From NCBI RefSeq assembly GCF_014204415.1, contig NZ_JACHLE010000001.1:1488001-1552000 (forward strand): 64,000 nt of DNA, in the 5' to 3' direction. This document shows, piece by piece, positions 8,873-16,844 of the stretch (its first letter is position 1; the number at the start of each line of letters is the position of its first letter). The notes under the pieces are model-generated. The model worked only from the letters and a program-made list of their open reading frames with translations. It was not told the origin of the DNA and ran no database searches. This DNA comes from Chryseobacterium defluvii (GTDB lineage Bacteria; Bacteroidota; Bacteroidia; Flavobacteriales; Weeksellaceae). Position numbers and translations under genes: made by a program.

Positions 8873-9352
8873 CTAATGGTGATCAAAGCTGAAGACACGT
8901 TTCATTTTCCATTCATTATCTTCCTTAAGCCATAAAACAGTGAACCTTGCTCTGCTTCCTTTATTCCATTTTCCGTTGAAATATTCAAAAAAATCATGTT
9001 CGCCTTCCTGTATAAATGCATATAAAACATTATTATTGTTATACATAGGATAGACTTTCATGCTGCCCGGAACCAGCTCTCGTTTTACTTTATTCGGATT
9101 TCCGCAGATATTATTTTTAATGGATGCTATAAAAGCTTCTTTCCCATCAGTAATTCCTCCTTTATCGTGATAAAACTCGAGGTCACTGCTTATAATGGAA
9201 TCATAATGAGAAAGATTACATTGATTAAATCCTTCACCGAATATCAGGTGATCCAACTTCTCTACTGTTTTATAAAGCTCATCGGTATTTTTGACCTGAG
9301 AATAGGCGATCTGACAGAATCCGAAAAACAATAAACAAATAATCTTTCTCAT
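8873..9352 (-). CDS. Exported NTF2-like (DUF4440-type) protein
   Basis: A cleavable signal peptide spans residues 1-18 (ending AYSQ). The mature part resembles the SnoaL/DUF4440 NTF2 fold: an N-terminal helix (VEKLDHLIFGEGFNQCN), HYDSIISSDLEFYHDKGG with GKEAF, and a C-terminal ARFTVLWLKEDNEWKM strand pair. Such proteins are cone-shaped barrels of varied function, here probably periplasmic. It starts 12 bases after the cystathionine gamma-synthase-like gene ends and is followed by a GNAT gene. Confidence 0.8.
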   Translation of the reverse strand: MRKIICLLFFGFCQIAYSQVKNTDELYKTVEKLDHLIFGEGFNQCNLSHYDSIISSDLEFYHDKGGITDGKEAFIASIKNNICGNPNKVKRELVPGSMKVYPMYNNNNVLYAFIQEGEHDFFEYFNGKWNKGSRARFTVLWLKEDNEWKMKRVFSFDHH

Positions 9353-9364
9353 TATAATATTATT

Positions 9365-10504
9365 TTAAGAAAAAGCTCTTTCCAAATCTGCAATAAGGTC
9401 TTCTTTATCTTCAATCCCTACGCTTAAACGAACCAGATCATCGGTAATACCCAATTCCGCACGGTTTTCAGCAGGAATAGAAGCATGCGTCATTAAAGCA
9501 GGGTGATTGGCTAAAGATTCCACACCGCCTAAAGATTCAGCTAATGTGAAAACTTTCAGTCTTTCTAAAAACCTGATTGCATCTTCTTTCTTACCGGATT
9601 TGAAGGTGAAAGAAACCATTCCTCCTGCTTCCTTCATCTGGGATTTTGCCAGTTCGTACTGCGGATGGGATTCCAGTCCCGGATAGATTACTTTATCCAC
9701 TGCCGGATGTGTTTCAAGGTATTTTGCAATTTCATATCCGTTGTAAGAGTGTCTCTGCATCCTCAGGGCTAATGTTTTGATGCCTCTCAATACCAGGTAA
9801 GAGTCATGAGGCCCTAAGATCCCACCGCTTGCAAACTGGATAAAGTGAAGCTTTTCTCCTAATTCAGCATCTTTTGCAATAAGAGCCCCTGCGATCACGT
9901 CAGAATGCCCGCCTAAATATTTTGTAGCGGAGTGCATTACAATATCCGCTCCCAGATCCAATGGTCTTTGGATATATGGGGTTGCAAAAGTATTATCCAC
10001 AGCAACAAGGATGTCTTTTCCTTTCGCAATGTCTGCCACTACTTTAATATCCACCAGTTTCATCAATGGATTGGTAGGGGTTTCGAGCCAGATCAGCTTT
10101 GTTTTATCTGTAATAACTTCTGATATTTTAGAAGCATCATCAAAACTGATAAAAGTAAATTTCAGCTGATATTTTTCGAAAAGCCTTGTGAACATTCTAT
10201 AGGTTCCGCCGTATAAATCATCTACGGCAATTACCTCATCACCCGGATTTAACAGTTTCAAAACACAGTCGATAGCCGCTAAACCGGAACCGAAAGCCAA
10301 ACCTCTCGCTCCATTCTCTATACTCGCCAAAGAATCTTCCAAAGCCTGTCTTGTAGGGTTAGCCGCTCTTGAATATTCATATCCGGAATGCACTCCCGGG
10401 CTTTTCTGTGCGAATGTGGAGGTTAAGAATACGGGAACATTTACGGCACCTGTTGAAGATTCGTGATGCTGCCCGCCGTGTATAACTTTTGTATTAAAGT
10501 TCAT
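9365..10504 (-). CDS. metB: Cystathionine gamma-synthase/lyase-type PLP enzyme
   Basis: A PLP-dependent Cys/Met metabolism enzyme, 379 residues from the ATG at 10504. It opens MNFNTKVIHGGQ. The PLP-binding region has SGLAAI and the phosphate-binding segments, and the Schiff-base lysine lies in SATKYLGGHSD. ESLGGVESLANHPA near the C-terminus is the family signature. An in-frame ATG at 10660 would add 52 odd residues encoded across a tandem repeat, so I reject it. Sequence alone does not separate synthase (trans-sulfuration toward methionine) from lyase; the symbol metB is the more usual label. Confidence 0.85.
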   Translation of the reverse strand: MNFNTKVIHGGQHHESSTGAVNVPVFLTSTFAQKSPGVHSGYEYSRAANPTRQALEDSLASIENGARGLAFGSGLAAIDCVLKLLNPGDEVIAVDDLYGGTYRMFTRLFEKYQLKFTFISFDDASKISEVITDKTKLIWLETPTNPLMKLVDIKVVADIAKGKDILVAVDNTFATPYIQRPLDLGADIVMHSATKYLGGHSDVIAGALIAKDAELGEKLHFIQFASGGILGPHDSYLVLRGIKTLALRMQRHSYNGYEIAKYLETHPAVDKVIYPGLESHPQYELAKSQMKEAGGMVSFTFKSGKKEDAIRFLERLKVFTLAESLGGVESLANHPALMTHASIPAENRAELGITDDLVRLSVGIEDKEDLIADLERAFS

Positions 10505-10567
10505 AAATTTATAATTATAATTTAACAATTGACCAGTGTAGCAATGTAGCAATAATTGGTATACTGG

Positions 10568-10597
10568 TACATTGATACATTGATACATTGATACATT
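10568..10597. repeat. Short tandem repeat (TACATTGA x 3.75)
   Basis: The 8-base unit TACATTGA is repeated almost four times without error between gldC and the metB-like gene. It falls inside the rejected upstream extension of metB and could vary in copy number between strains. Confidence 0.85.
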
Positions 10598-10605
10598 TAT
10601 TATCT

Positions 10606-10932
10606 TTACATTTTTATAGCTGATTTTATGGCAAATTCTTCTGCCATCTGCTCCATCCACTGAGCTACATCTTCTTCTCCTGTTGCCCTTTGATAGGTGC
10701 TTCCCAGGGAGATAAGAATCTGGTGGATAAACATTTTCATCTGATCCACAGGCATTTCTTTTGTCCAGAGATCAATTCTTAAGGCTTCCATTGCCTTATC
10801 ATCCCATACTGAGATCATGGTTGCTTTGGTTTCTTCTTTTTCTACCCCTCCGTCCTGTGCATTCCAGGTAATATTTTCGGGAATATGGTTTTCATCCAAT
10901 TCAACATCTATCGTTATCTGGGTTTTTCTCAT
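10606..10932 (-). CDS. gldC: Gliding motility protein GldC
   Basis: A 108-residue cytosolic protein matching GldC in length and sequence character (MRKTQITIDVELDENHIPE, then KEETKATMISVWDDKA). GldC assists gliding and type IX secretion in flavobacteria, where its loss impairs rather than abolishes spreading. It begins 26 bases after gldB ends, the conserved gldB-gldC order. No signal peptide is present. Confidence 0.93.
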   Translation of the reverse strand: MRKTQITIDVELDENHIPENITWNAQDGGVEKEETKATMISVWDDKAMEALRIDLWTKEMPVDQMKMFIHQILISLGSTYQRATGEEDVAQWMEQMAEEFAIKSAIKM

Positions 10933-10958
10933 TATCTATTTTTTCTGATTTTTATTTA

Positions 10959-11942
10959 CTACTTAGCTTTTGGTTTGTATCCTGACTGATTGAAAATCTC
11001 GGTGGCATCCATTTTCAGAAAGTCCTGTAATTTGGTATCAGGTTTTTCTTTAAAATAGGCTTTGCAGATCTGCCATCCGGTAAAAATTCCGATCTGGGGA
11101 GAAGATTCGTTGTCTATTTCCGTATAGAATTTGGAAAACGGTCCGGGAGATATAAAACGTTCAACGAGCCTTGGGTCATCCCCGAAAATCAAATTACTTT
11201 CCACGAAATAGTTCCAGATATTGGCTTCATTGGCTACAGCCCATTCATACTGTTTCTGGGTATAATTCATTTTCAGATAATCCGGAAAATCCGGCAGGAA
11301 TGCATCCTGAAGCATCATAATTTTTCCGTTAAGGATCAATTGATCGATAAACTTCTGATGATCTGCAGATGCTGTTACAGCATTTTCAGCAAAGATCTGT
11401 GAAACTTTCGGGACAATATTCTGCGGGTTCATGGATTTCTGGAAATATAATTCCAATCCTTTATAATTAGGATTATTCTCCCCCATAAATCCTGTAACAT
11501 CTATAAAAAGGAAGTTTTCCTTCGGATCATAAAATACAGGATCCTGCACCATCTGAAGGGCAGATGAAAAAAGATAGACTTTAGGGCTTTTAAATTGAGG
11601 GAAATAATATTTAACGTGAGAAAACAGCTCCTGAAGCTCTTTCTGGAGCTTAGTCTGATCTATTTTGCCTATTGCTTCCGTATAGAGTTTTATTTCTCCT
11701 GCATCGGATCTTCTCTTTATATAATCTTCATCAGAAACAGTCCCCTGAAACCACGGAAATCTGGCTTTAAACTGATCCAATGATACCTTCTGATCATAAA
11801 ATTCTTTGGAAATATCTGTAACCTCAACTTTCTCTGCCGGATTTTTCATTTCTACCTTCCATTGGTTTTCGGCTTCTTTTTTGCAGGAATTAAAAGTCAA
11901 AACTAAAATGGAAGAAAGCACAATAATTTTAAAAATCTTCAT
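10959..11942 (-). CDS. gldB: Gliding motility lipoprotein GldB
   Basis: A 327-residue lipoprotein with signal sequence and lipobox FNSC (Cys20), then the GldB domain with its predicted helical, peptidase-like C-terminal region (NEANIWNYFVESNLIFGDD). GldB is required for gliding and for type IX secretion in Flavobacterium johnsoniae. It is the first gene of a gldB-gldC transcript that may run on into metB. Many Chryseobacterium strains do not glide visibly but retain these genes for T9SS function. Confidence 0.93.
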   Translation of the reverse strand: MKIFKIIVLSSILVLTFNSCKKEAENQWKVEMKNPAEKVEVTDISKEFYDQKVSLDQFKARFPWFQGTVSDEDYIKRRSDAGEIKLYTEAIGKIDQTKLQKELQELFSHVKYYFPQFKSPKVYLFSSALQMVQDPVFYDPKENFLFIDVTGFMGENNPNYKGLELYFQKSMNPQNIVPKVSQIFAENAVTASADHQKFIDQLILNGKIMMLQDAFLPDFPDYLKMNYTQKQYEWAVANEANIWNYFVESNLIFGDDPRLVERFISPGPFSKFYTEIDNESSPQIGIFTGWQICKAYFKEKPDTKLQDFLKMDATEIFNQSGYKPKAK

Positions 11943-11967
11943 TATTTTTACATGAAATTAATGTTTA

Positions 11968-11975
11968 CAAAAATA
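11968..11975 (-). promoter_or_regulatory. -7 element upstream of gldB
   Basis: The minus strand reads TATTTTTG, matching TAnnTTTG, 26 bases before the gldB start codon. A convincing -33 partner was not identified. Confidence 0.45.
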
Positions 11976-11998
11976 ATCATTTTAAACGCAATACTAGG

Positions 11999-12634
11999 AT
12001 GAAAAATAAAATATTTACAGTTCTCAGCCTGTTCTTTACCCTTTCATTTTTCTACAGCCAGAACCTGAATTTCAAGGATAAGAACCTCGAAAAGGCTGTG
12101 GTAGAAAATTTCGATCTCAATAAAGACGGTTTTATCAATCAGTTGGAAGCGGATATGATTTCTAATTTATTTCTGGTTCAGAAAGGAATTACGTCAACCG
12201 ATGATCTCGTTTTTTTTAAAAACGCCAAAATGATCGTCCTGGATGATAATGCCATTCCGGATGCATCTGTGAAGAATCTGGATAAGCTCCAGCTGTTTTC
12301 ATGTACCGGCTGCAAAATTTCAACATTCAAAGCAGAAAACCTGAAGAGCTTAGCTTCTTTATATCTTGATAATAATCTTATTGAAACCGTTTCGCTGAAA
12401 GGTACGGCAAGAATTGACCAGTTAACGATATCTTTAAATAAACTCAAGTCCATAGAGCTGGCTTCACTTAAAAACCTGAGAAAATTAAACGTTGAACACA
12501 ATCAGATCCAAAAGCTGGATATCTCAGGAAATCCCGGGCTTCAGACTCTGAATGTAGGCGGAAACAAAATGAAGGAATCCGACATTAAAAAAGGAACCAA
12601 AACCGATATTACCATATTTGGGGCCGAGCAATAA
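11999..12634 (+). CDS. Exported EF-hand plus leucine-rich-repeat protein (copy 1)
   Basis: A signal peptide (1-20, ending FYSQ) leads into a short region with a calcium-binding EF-hand-type loop DLNKDGFINQLE (about residues 39-50), with Asp, Asn, Asp and Glu at the liganding positions. Four or five irregular leucine-rich repeats follow (for example LASLYLDNNLIETVSL and LRKLNVEHNQIQKLDI), of the type seen in bacterial secreted LRR proteins. No T9SS tail is visible. A paralogue of the same plan lies at 13180-13908. Its partner and function are unknown. Confidence 0.82.
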   Translation: MKNKIFTVLSLFFTLSFFYSQNLNFKDKNLEKAVVENFDLNKDGFINQLEADMISNLFLVQKGITSTDDLVFFKNAKMIVLDDNAIPDASVKNLDKLQLFSCTGCKISTFKAENLKSLASLYLDNNLIETVSLKGTARIDQLTISLNKLKSIELASLKNLRKLNVEHNQIQKLDISGNPGLQTLNVGGNKMKESDIKKGTKTDITIFGAEQ

Positions 12635-12644
12635 ACAGTATAGC

Positions 12645-13187
12645 ATGCAATTAGAAACCGAAAGACTTATCTTACGAAAGTTTGAAGAGAATGATACTGA
12701 ACGTATGTTCCTTCTTGACTCCAACCCGGAAGTCATGAAATATATTGGCATTCCTCCCGTAAATGATATCAAAGAGTCAGAGAATATTATTAAAATGATC
12801 CGGCAGCAATACACTGATAACGGTATCGGAAGACTGGCCGTAATTGAAAAGGAAAGCGGTTTACTGATAGGCTGGAGCGGACTGAAATTACTGACCCAGC
12901 CCATCAACGGCTATACTCATGTTTATGATCTGGGTTACCGTTTTTTACCTGAATTTTGGGGTAAGGGCTATGCCATAGAATCGGCAAAGGCCTCACTTGA
13001 TTTCGGTTTTAATGAATTAAATGCAGACATCATTTATGCCCATGCCCATTCTCAGAATGAGGGTTCTAATCATATATTAAAAAAGCTGGGCTTTGAAAAA
13101 ACCGGCGAGTTCACAGAACCGGACGGAATATGCTTCTGGTATGAACTGGTCAATACAAATTATACATCAATTACAAAACATGAATAA
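12645..13187 (+). CDS. GNAT acetyltransferase, RimJ/RimL-like
   Basis: A 180-residue acetyltransferase starting MQLETERLILRKF, the classic opening of the RimJ/RimL branch. The CoA-binding loop is PEFWGKGYAIESAKA. The branch includes ribosomal-protein N-terminal acetyltransferases and antibiotic- or tabtoxin-type acetylases, so the substrate is open. A TTG at 12618 would overlap the preceding gene and add 9 residues; the ATG at 12645 fits the family. Its last 8 bases overlap the start of the second LRR gene (ATGAATAA), so the two are translationally coupled. Confidence 0.88.
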   Translation: MQLETERLILRKFEENDTERMFLLDSNPEVMKYIGIPPVNDIKESENIIKMIRQQYTDNGIGRLAVIEKESGLLIGWSGLKLLTQPINGYTHVYDLGYRFLPEFWGKGYAIESAKASLDFGFNELNADIIYAHAHSQNEGSNHILKKLGFEKTGEFTEPDGICFWYELVNTNYTSITKHE

Positions 13188-13908
13188 ACTTTTATTGATA
13201 TTCATCATTTTTCCCATCACTATTTTTTCCCAGAAAATCCAGTTTAAAGATAAAAATTTTGAAAAGGCTATTTTAGAAAGATATGACATCAATAAAAATG
13301 GCAATATAGATGAGAACGAATATGCTGCGGTTACCATTATTAATCTCAAAGGAATAGAATTGGCAACTTATGAAGATGTTTATCTGTTTAAGGCAAGAAA
13401 ACTAATACTTGGGGATTTTCCTATTAAAAATCTTGTTCTGAAAGACCACCCCACTTTAAGGATCATATTTTGTGACAATTGCAGCCTTACCCAATTCGAG
13501 GTTGAAAATATGCCGTACCTCGTAAGTATTGAAATAGTCAGAAATCAGCTTAAAAGTATATCCATCAAAAACAGCCCCAATATTTACAGCTTAAATGTTT
13601 CTGATAATATGCTTTCAGAAATTAATATTGACCACCTTACGCAATTAGAAAGCCTGTATGTCTCAAATAATAAACTTCATTCCTTAAACCTTCAGAATTT
13701 TCCTAAACTTCGCTGGCTGTCTCTGGATGGGAATAATATTAAAAATCTCGATATTTCAAAAAACCCTGAATTATATTCAGTAGCTGCCTATGGGAATGGC
13801 TTAAGTGATTCTAATATTAAAAAAACAAAAGATTCCAAAGTAAAAATAGAGCTTCAGGAAAGGAAATTAGAAAGCTTCCCACCACCTCCGCCCCCGCCGG
13901 CAAAATAA
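13180..13908 (+). CDS. Exported EF-hand plus leucine-rich-repeat protein (copy 2)
   Basis: From the ATG at 13180 the protein has 242 residues: a signal peptide (1-18, ending TIFSQ), an EF-hand-type loop DINKNGNIDENE (about 36-47), irregular leucine-rich repeats (LYVSNNKLHSLNL, LRWLSLDGNNIKNLDI) and a polyproline C-terminus, PPPPPPP then AK. It is clearly a paralogue of the gene at 11999-12634. The longer reading from 13093 would run inside the acetyltransferase gene and lack the signal at its N-terminus. Function is unknown; calcium binding is a prediction. Confidence 0.82.
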   Translation: MNKLLLIFIIFPITIFSQKIQFKDKNFEKAILERYDINKNGNIDENEYAAVTIINLKGIELATYEDVYLFKARKLILGDFPIKNLVLKDHPTLRIIFCDNCSLTQFEVENMPYLVSIEIVRNQLKSISIKNSPNIYSLNVSDNMLSEINIDHLTQLESLYVSNNKLHSLNLQNFPKLRWLSLDGNNIKNLDISKNPELYSVAAYGNGLSDSNIKKTKDSKVKIELQERKLESFPPPPPPPAK

Positions 13909-13958
13909 ATCAAGTTTAAAAATTACTTCATAAAAATATAATTTCAAATAAATAAACA

Positions 13959-14750
13959 ATGCAGACACAAAAAACGATAGATCATATTGTAAACTGGCTG
14001 AAAGACTATGCAGCAAAAGCTAATGTAAAAGGTTATGTAGTGGGGGTTTCCGGAGGTGTGGATTCCGGAGTGGTTTCTACTCTGGCAGCCATGACGGGAC
14101 TAAAAACATTACTGATCGAGATGCCGATCCGCCAGAAAGAAGATCAGGTAAACCGTGCCTGGGAACATATGAATGACCTGAAATCAAAATTTGCCAACGT
14201 AGAAACCCTATCTGTAAACCTGACTCCTGCTTTTGAGGAGCTATACGGCATTTTTGATGTAAAAGACGATCTGTATCCTAATGAAAAGCTGGCTTTTGCC
14301 AATACCAGAGCACGATTAAGAATGCTTACCCTATACTATTACGGGCAGATCAACGGATTGCTTGTCTGCGGAACCGGAAATAAAGTGGAAGATTTCGGGA
14401 TCGGATTTTATACTAAATATGGTGACGGAGGAGTGGATGTCTCTCCTATTGCCGATCTTTACAAAACAGAGGTTTATAAGCTTGCCAAAGCTTTAAATCT
14501 TGTTAAAAGTATTCAGGAAGCCATTCCTACAGACGGGCTTTGGGATGTGGACAGAACTGATGAACAGCAGATTGGAGCTACCTATCCCGAGCTGGAAAAA
14601 ATTCAGAAGGAATATGGCACTAAAACAGCTGATGACTATGAAGGCAGGGATAAAGAAGTGTTCCTGATCTTTGAAAGAATGCATAAAGCTGCACAGCATA
14701 AAATGAACCCTATCCCGGTTTGTGATATTCCTGAGGAGTGGAGATCGTAG
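13959..14750 (+). CDS. nadE: NH3-dependent NAD+ synthase
   Basis: Final step of NAD biosynthesis: amidation of deamido-NAD with ATP and ammonia. The protein has 263 residues, so the glutaminase domain of the long form is absent and free ammonia is expected. The ATP pyrophosphatase P-loop is GVSGGVDSGVV (about 28-38). GTGNKVEDFGIGFYTKYGDGG and the PTDGLWD segment are typical. The gene starts 50 bases after the LRR paralogue. In other flavobacteria nadE is often found near gldB/gldC; here the LRR/acetyltransferase group lies between them. Confidence 0.94.
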   Translation: MQTQKTIDHIVNWLKDYAAKANVKGYVVGVSGGVDSGVVSTLAAMTGLKTLLIEMPIRQKEDQVNRAWEHMNDLKSKFANVETLSVNLTPAFEELYGIFDVKDDLYPNEKLAFANTRARLRMLTLYYYGQINGLLVCGTGNKVEDFGIGFYTKYGDGGVDVSPIADLYKTEVYKLAKALNLVKSIQEAIPTDGLWDVDRTDEQQIGATYPELEKIQKEYGTKTADDYEGRDKEVFLIFERMHKAAQHKMNPIPVCDIPEEWRS

Positions 14751-14754
14751 TGAT

Positions 14755-14779
14755 GAGTTATAAGTTTTGAGTTATGAGT
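14755..14779. repeat. GAGTTATAAGTT-type dispersed repeat at the barnase start
   Basis: Two adjacent half-copies of GAGTTATAAGTT/GAGTTATGAGT. The start codon of the barnase-like gene (14774) lies inside it. Related copies are at 49303-49336 and 61054-61157. It is probably a lineage-specific intergenic element; it could also replace the native promoter or leader of the cassette. Confidence 0.6.
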
Positions 14780-15253
14780 GATAAAAAACCTTTGCTTTTT
14801 TCTTCTTTGACTGTTTTATTTGCATTATTCGCGCTGTTTTTTGTGAGTAACTGCGATAAAAAGGATATTCTGGCCGTTGATAAAAATTCCGGATACAATA
14901 TTCCTGAACAAAGAACTGATGGACGGCACATTGCTGGTCTCACGGAAGAAAAGAAAGTAATCAGCTATGTTAAACGGAATCACCGGCTTCCGGATTATTA
15001 TATCACAAAAAGTGAGGCAAGAAGGCTTGGCTGGAATCCTTCCAAAGGAAATTTGTGTGAAGTTCTCCCCGGGAAGGCTATCGGCGGAGATAAATTCAGC
15101 AACAGGGAGAGAAAACTGCCGGGGAATGAAAAATATTTTGAAGCAGATGTCAACTATAGGTGTGGAAACAGAAATGCCGACCGCATTGTCTATACCAAAG
15201 ACGGAGATGTATATCTTACCAAAAATCATTATAAAAGCTTTGAAAAACAATAA
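14774..15253 (+). CDS. Barnase-like exported ribonuclease
   Basis: A guanyl-specific RNase of the barnase (microbial N1/T1) family. Residues 60-157 align by eye with mature barnase. Catalytic Glu73, Arg83, Arg87 and His102 correspond to Glu123, Arg133, Arg137 and His152, and Lys27 and Arg59 to Lys79 and Arg111. The N-terminal 27 residues form a hydrophobic export signal ending VSNC, possibly a lipobox, followed by a linker. The enzyme is therefore predicted active and exported or surface-anchored. It begins 23 bases after nadE and overlaps the archaemetzincin gene; a barstar follows, which supports a toxin or extracellular RNase needing cytosolic inhibition. Confidence 0.9.
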   Translation: MSDKKPLLFSSLTVLFALFALFFVSNCDKKDILAVDKNSGYNIPEQRTDGRHIAGLTEEKKVISYVKRNHRLPDYYITKSEARRLGWNPSKGNLCEVLPGKAIGGDKFSNRERKLPGNEKYFEADVNYRCGNRNADRIVYTKDGDVYLTKNHYKSFEKQ

Positions 15254-15851
15254 CTTTTGTCTGCTGATTCTCTTTTGCGCATTTTTTATCGCTTCCTGTT
15301 CTGATAAGCAACAGAAAACAGGCGGGGAAAAAGGTATGGCCATATTAGTACAGCCTTTTAAGGATATCAAACCAGAGAGTGTAAATTTTGTAACCACCGA
15401 AATCAGGAAAGTTTACCCCAATGTAAAGGTTCTGGAAGCTGAAGATTTGCCTGAAAATGCCTACTACAAGGAACGGAACCGTTACAGGGCAGATTCCATT
15501 ATCAAAGTTCTGAATAGTAAAACGAAGGAAGGATATGTTACCATAGGCCTGACCTCAAAAGACATCAGTGTAACAAAAGGGAAGGTAAAAGATTTTGGAG
15601 TTATGGGACTGGGATACCGGCCCGGAAGAGCGTGTGTAGCTTCTGCATTCAGGCTGAACAAAGAAAACTCAGACGAGCAGCTTTTTAAAGTTGCTATTCA
15701 TGAGCTCGGCCACACCCAGGGCCTAAAGCATTGCCCTGAAAAAATATGTTTCATGAGAGATGCGGAAGGCAGAAACCCGACCAATGAAGAGGTTGATTTC
15801 TGTACTCAATGCAAAACTTTCTTAATCAGTAAAAACTGGAAATTCAATTAA
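15240..15851 (+). CDS. Archaemetzincin-type zinc metallopeptidase, lipoprotein
   Basis: Carries the archaemetzincin signature: HELGHTQGLKHC with zinc ligands His154, His158 and His164 and catalytic Glu155, then CxxxxCxM (Cys165, Cys170, Met172) and CTQC (Cys188, Cys191) for a second zinc. A lipoprotein signal ends IASC (Cys20). I chose the TTG at 15240, which gives MKNNNFCLLI as a clean signal; an ATG at 15207 would add 11 residues. Either start overlaps the barnase-like gene. A barstar starts one base after the stop. Archaemetzincins are usually cytosolic, so a lipid-anchored one inside a toxin/inhibitor cassette is unusual. The substrate is unknown. Confidence 0.82.
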   Translation: MKNNNFCLLILFCAFFIASCSDKQQKTGGEKGMAILVQPFKDIKPESVNFVTTEIRKVYPNVKVLEAEDLPENAYYKERNRYRADSIIKVLNSKTKEGYVTIGLTSKDISVTKGKVKDFGVMGLGYRPGRACVASAFRLNKENSDEQLFKVAIHELGHTQGLKHCPEKICFMRDAEGRNPTNEEVDFCTQCKTFLISKNWKFN

Positions 15852-15852
15852 T

Positions 15853-16143
15853 ATGAAAACAATATATATAGACTTTACGGATATAGGCGACTATGAGGAT
15901 TTTTATACCCAACTGAAGGAAAAGCTCAGTCTTCCGGAGCATTTTGGGGATAACCTTGATGCTCTTTATGACATTATTACCGGTGAGCTGGAAATGCCGT
16001 TGCATATAGAGTTTGTGAATATGAGTGTAGATCAGCTGGAAACATTTGAAGATTTGCTGACCACTTTGGAAGATGCTGAGGAAGAAATGGAAGAGGGATT
16101 TACTTTTGCTTATTACCTGGAACAGTATGAAGATGAGGAATGA
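15853..16143 (+). CDS. Barstar-family ribonuclease inhibitor
   Basis: A 96-residue cytosolic protein with the barstar core. HFGDNLDALYD at 30-40 matches the barnase-binding helix of barstar: Asp35 and Asp39 correspond to Asp36 and Asp40, Trp38 to Tyr39 and Tyr29 to His30. The C-terminus is very acidic (EDAEEEMEEG, EQYEDEE), suited to occupying a basic RNase active site. It lies one base after the archaemetzincin stop codon, so barnase, protease and inhibitor form one operon. Its likely role is to protect the producer from the RNase before export. Confidence 0.92.
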   Translation: MKTIYIDFTDIGDYEDFYTQLKEKLSLPEHFGDNLDALYDIITGELEMPLHIEFVNMSVDQLETFEDLLTTLEDAEEEMEEGFTFAYYLEQYEDEE

Positions 16144-16788
16144 TCTAATTTTTAAAACTATTCCTTAAAGCTTATAAAGACTAAAACACAAAAGCTTTAA
16201 ACACTTGAGTTTAATAATGAAATTGCTTTAAAGGTCTGTTTAGTATGCATTAGTCTTTGTAAGTTTTCGATTTTCATCTTACGTATAAACTTTTTACTTT
16301 TCCAGATACTAAACTGTTAAACTTAAGTGCAGTAAAGTATTTCAGATTTTTTGTGATGAAAAATAGAAGTTTAAACATTAAACTTGTTTAAAACTTTTGT
16401 GTTTATTCTAAAAATTTAAACAGCTCTATTTTATATAGAAACAAAACCCGCAGAAAATCTGTAAGCTTTTTGGTCAGCCTTACCAAAAATGCTAATTTTT
16501 ACTTTAAAGCTTTATGAATTTGAAATTATTCTGTGACTCTTCCCTTTTCACAAAAAATTGCAATACATATTTTCCCCTTTAGCAAGGAGCATATATCAGG
16601 GTTACAGCATTGAAGCATCTTATTTTTTGGCCGACACCTTTGATTAAAGTACATTCTTTAAAGGATTAGAATAAACAGATATTGTGCATTATTATTTCTT
16701 ATATTTCCTGCTTTTATTTTTTATTATAAAGGCCAGAAAACAAAACCGCAAATACCAGAAAGAAATTCGGCAGCTGATATGATCTTAA
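16144..16788. other. Long AT-rich intergenic region with degenerate repeats
   Basis: About 640 bases without a convincing gene. The first 120 bases (16166-16225: GACTAAAACACAAAAGC, AAACACTTGAGTTT, TGAAATTGCTTTAAAGG) resemble 47273-47335, and variants of TTTAAAC/GTTTAAA recur to about 16430. These look like decayed copies of a dispersed element. No tRNA, riboswitch or small ORF with a signal was recognised. Confidence 0.6.
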
Positions 16789-16827
16789 AAAAACAGACTG
16801 TTCTAAAAATAGAACAGTCTGTTTTTT
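16789..16827 (-). terminator. Terminator downstream of pafA
   Basis: An AAAAACAGACTGTTCT stem pairs with AGAACAGTCTGTTTTT around an AAAAAT loop. It lies 18 bases beyond the pafA stop on the minus strand and is symmetrical, so it also acts on plus-strand transcripts. Confidence 0.88.
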
Positions 16828-16844
16828 ATTTTATTCCAATAAAT

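Noticed and set aside
10568..10597. Possible CRISPR-like repeat
   Set aside because: Units are 8 bases, contiguous and without spacers; no cas gene is present.
10505..10660. 52-residue N-terminal extension of the metB-like protein
   Set aside because: It is encoded over a tandem repeat and overlaps gldC; family members start at MNFNTKVIHGG.
14825..15397. 190-codon frame opposite the RNase and archaemetzincin genes
   Set aside because: Both plus-strand genes have full family signatures; the antisense frame has none.
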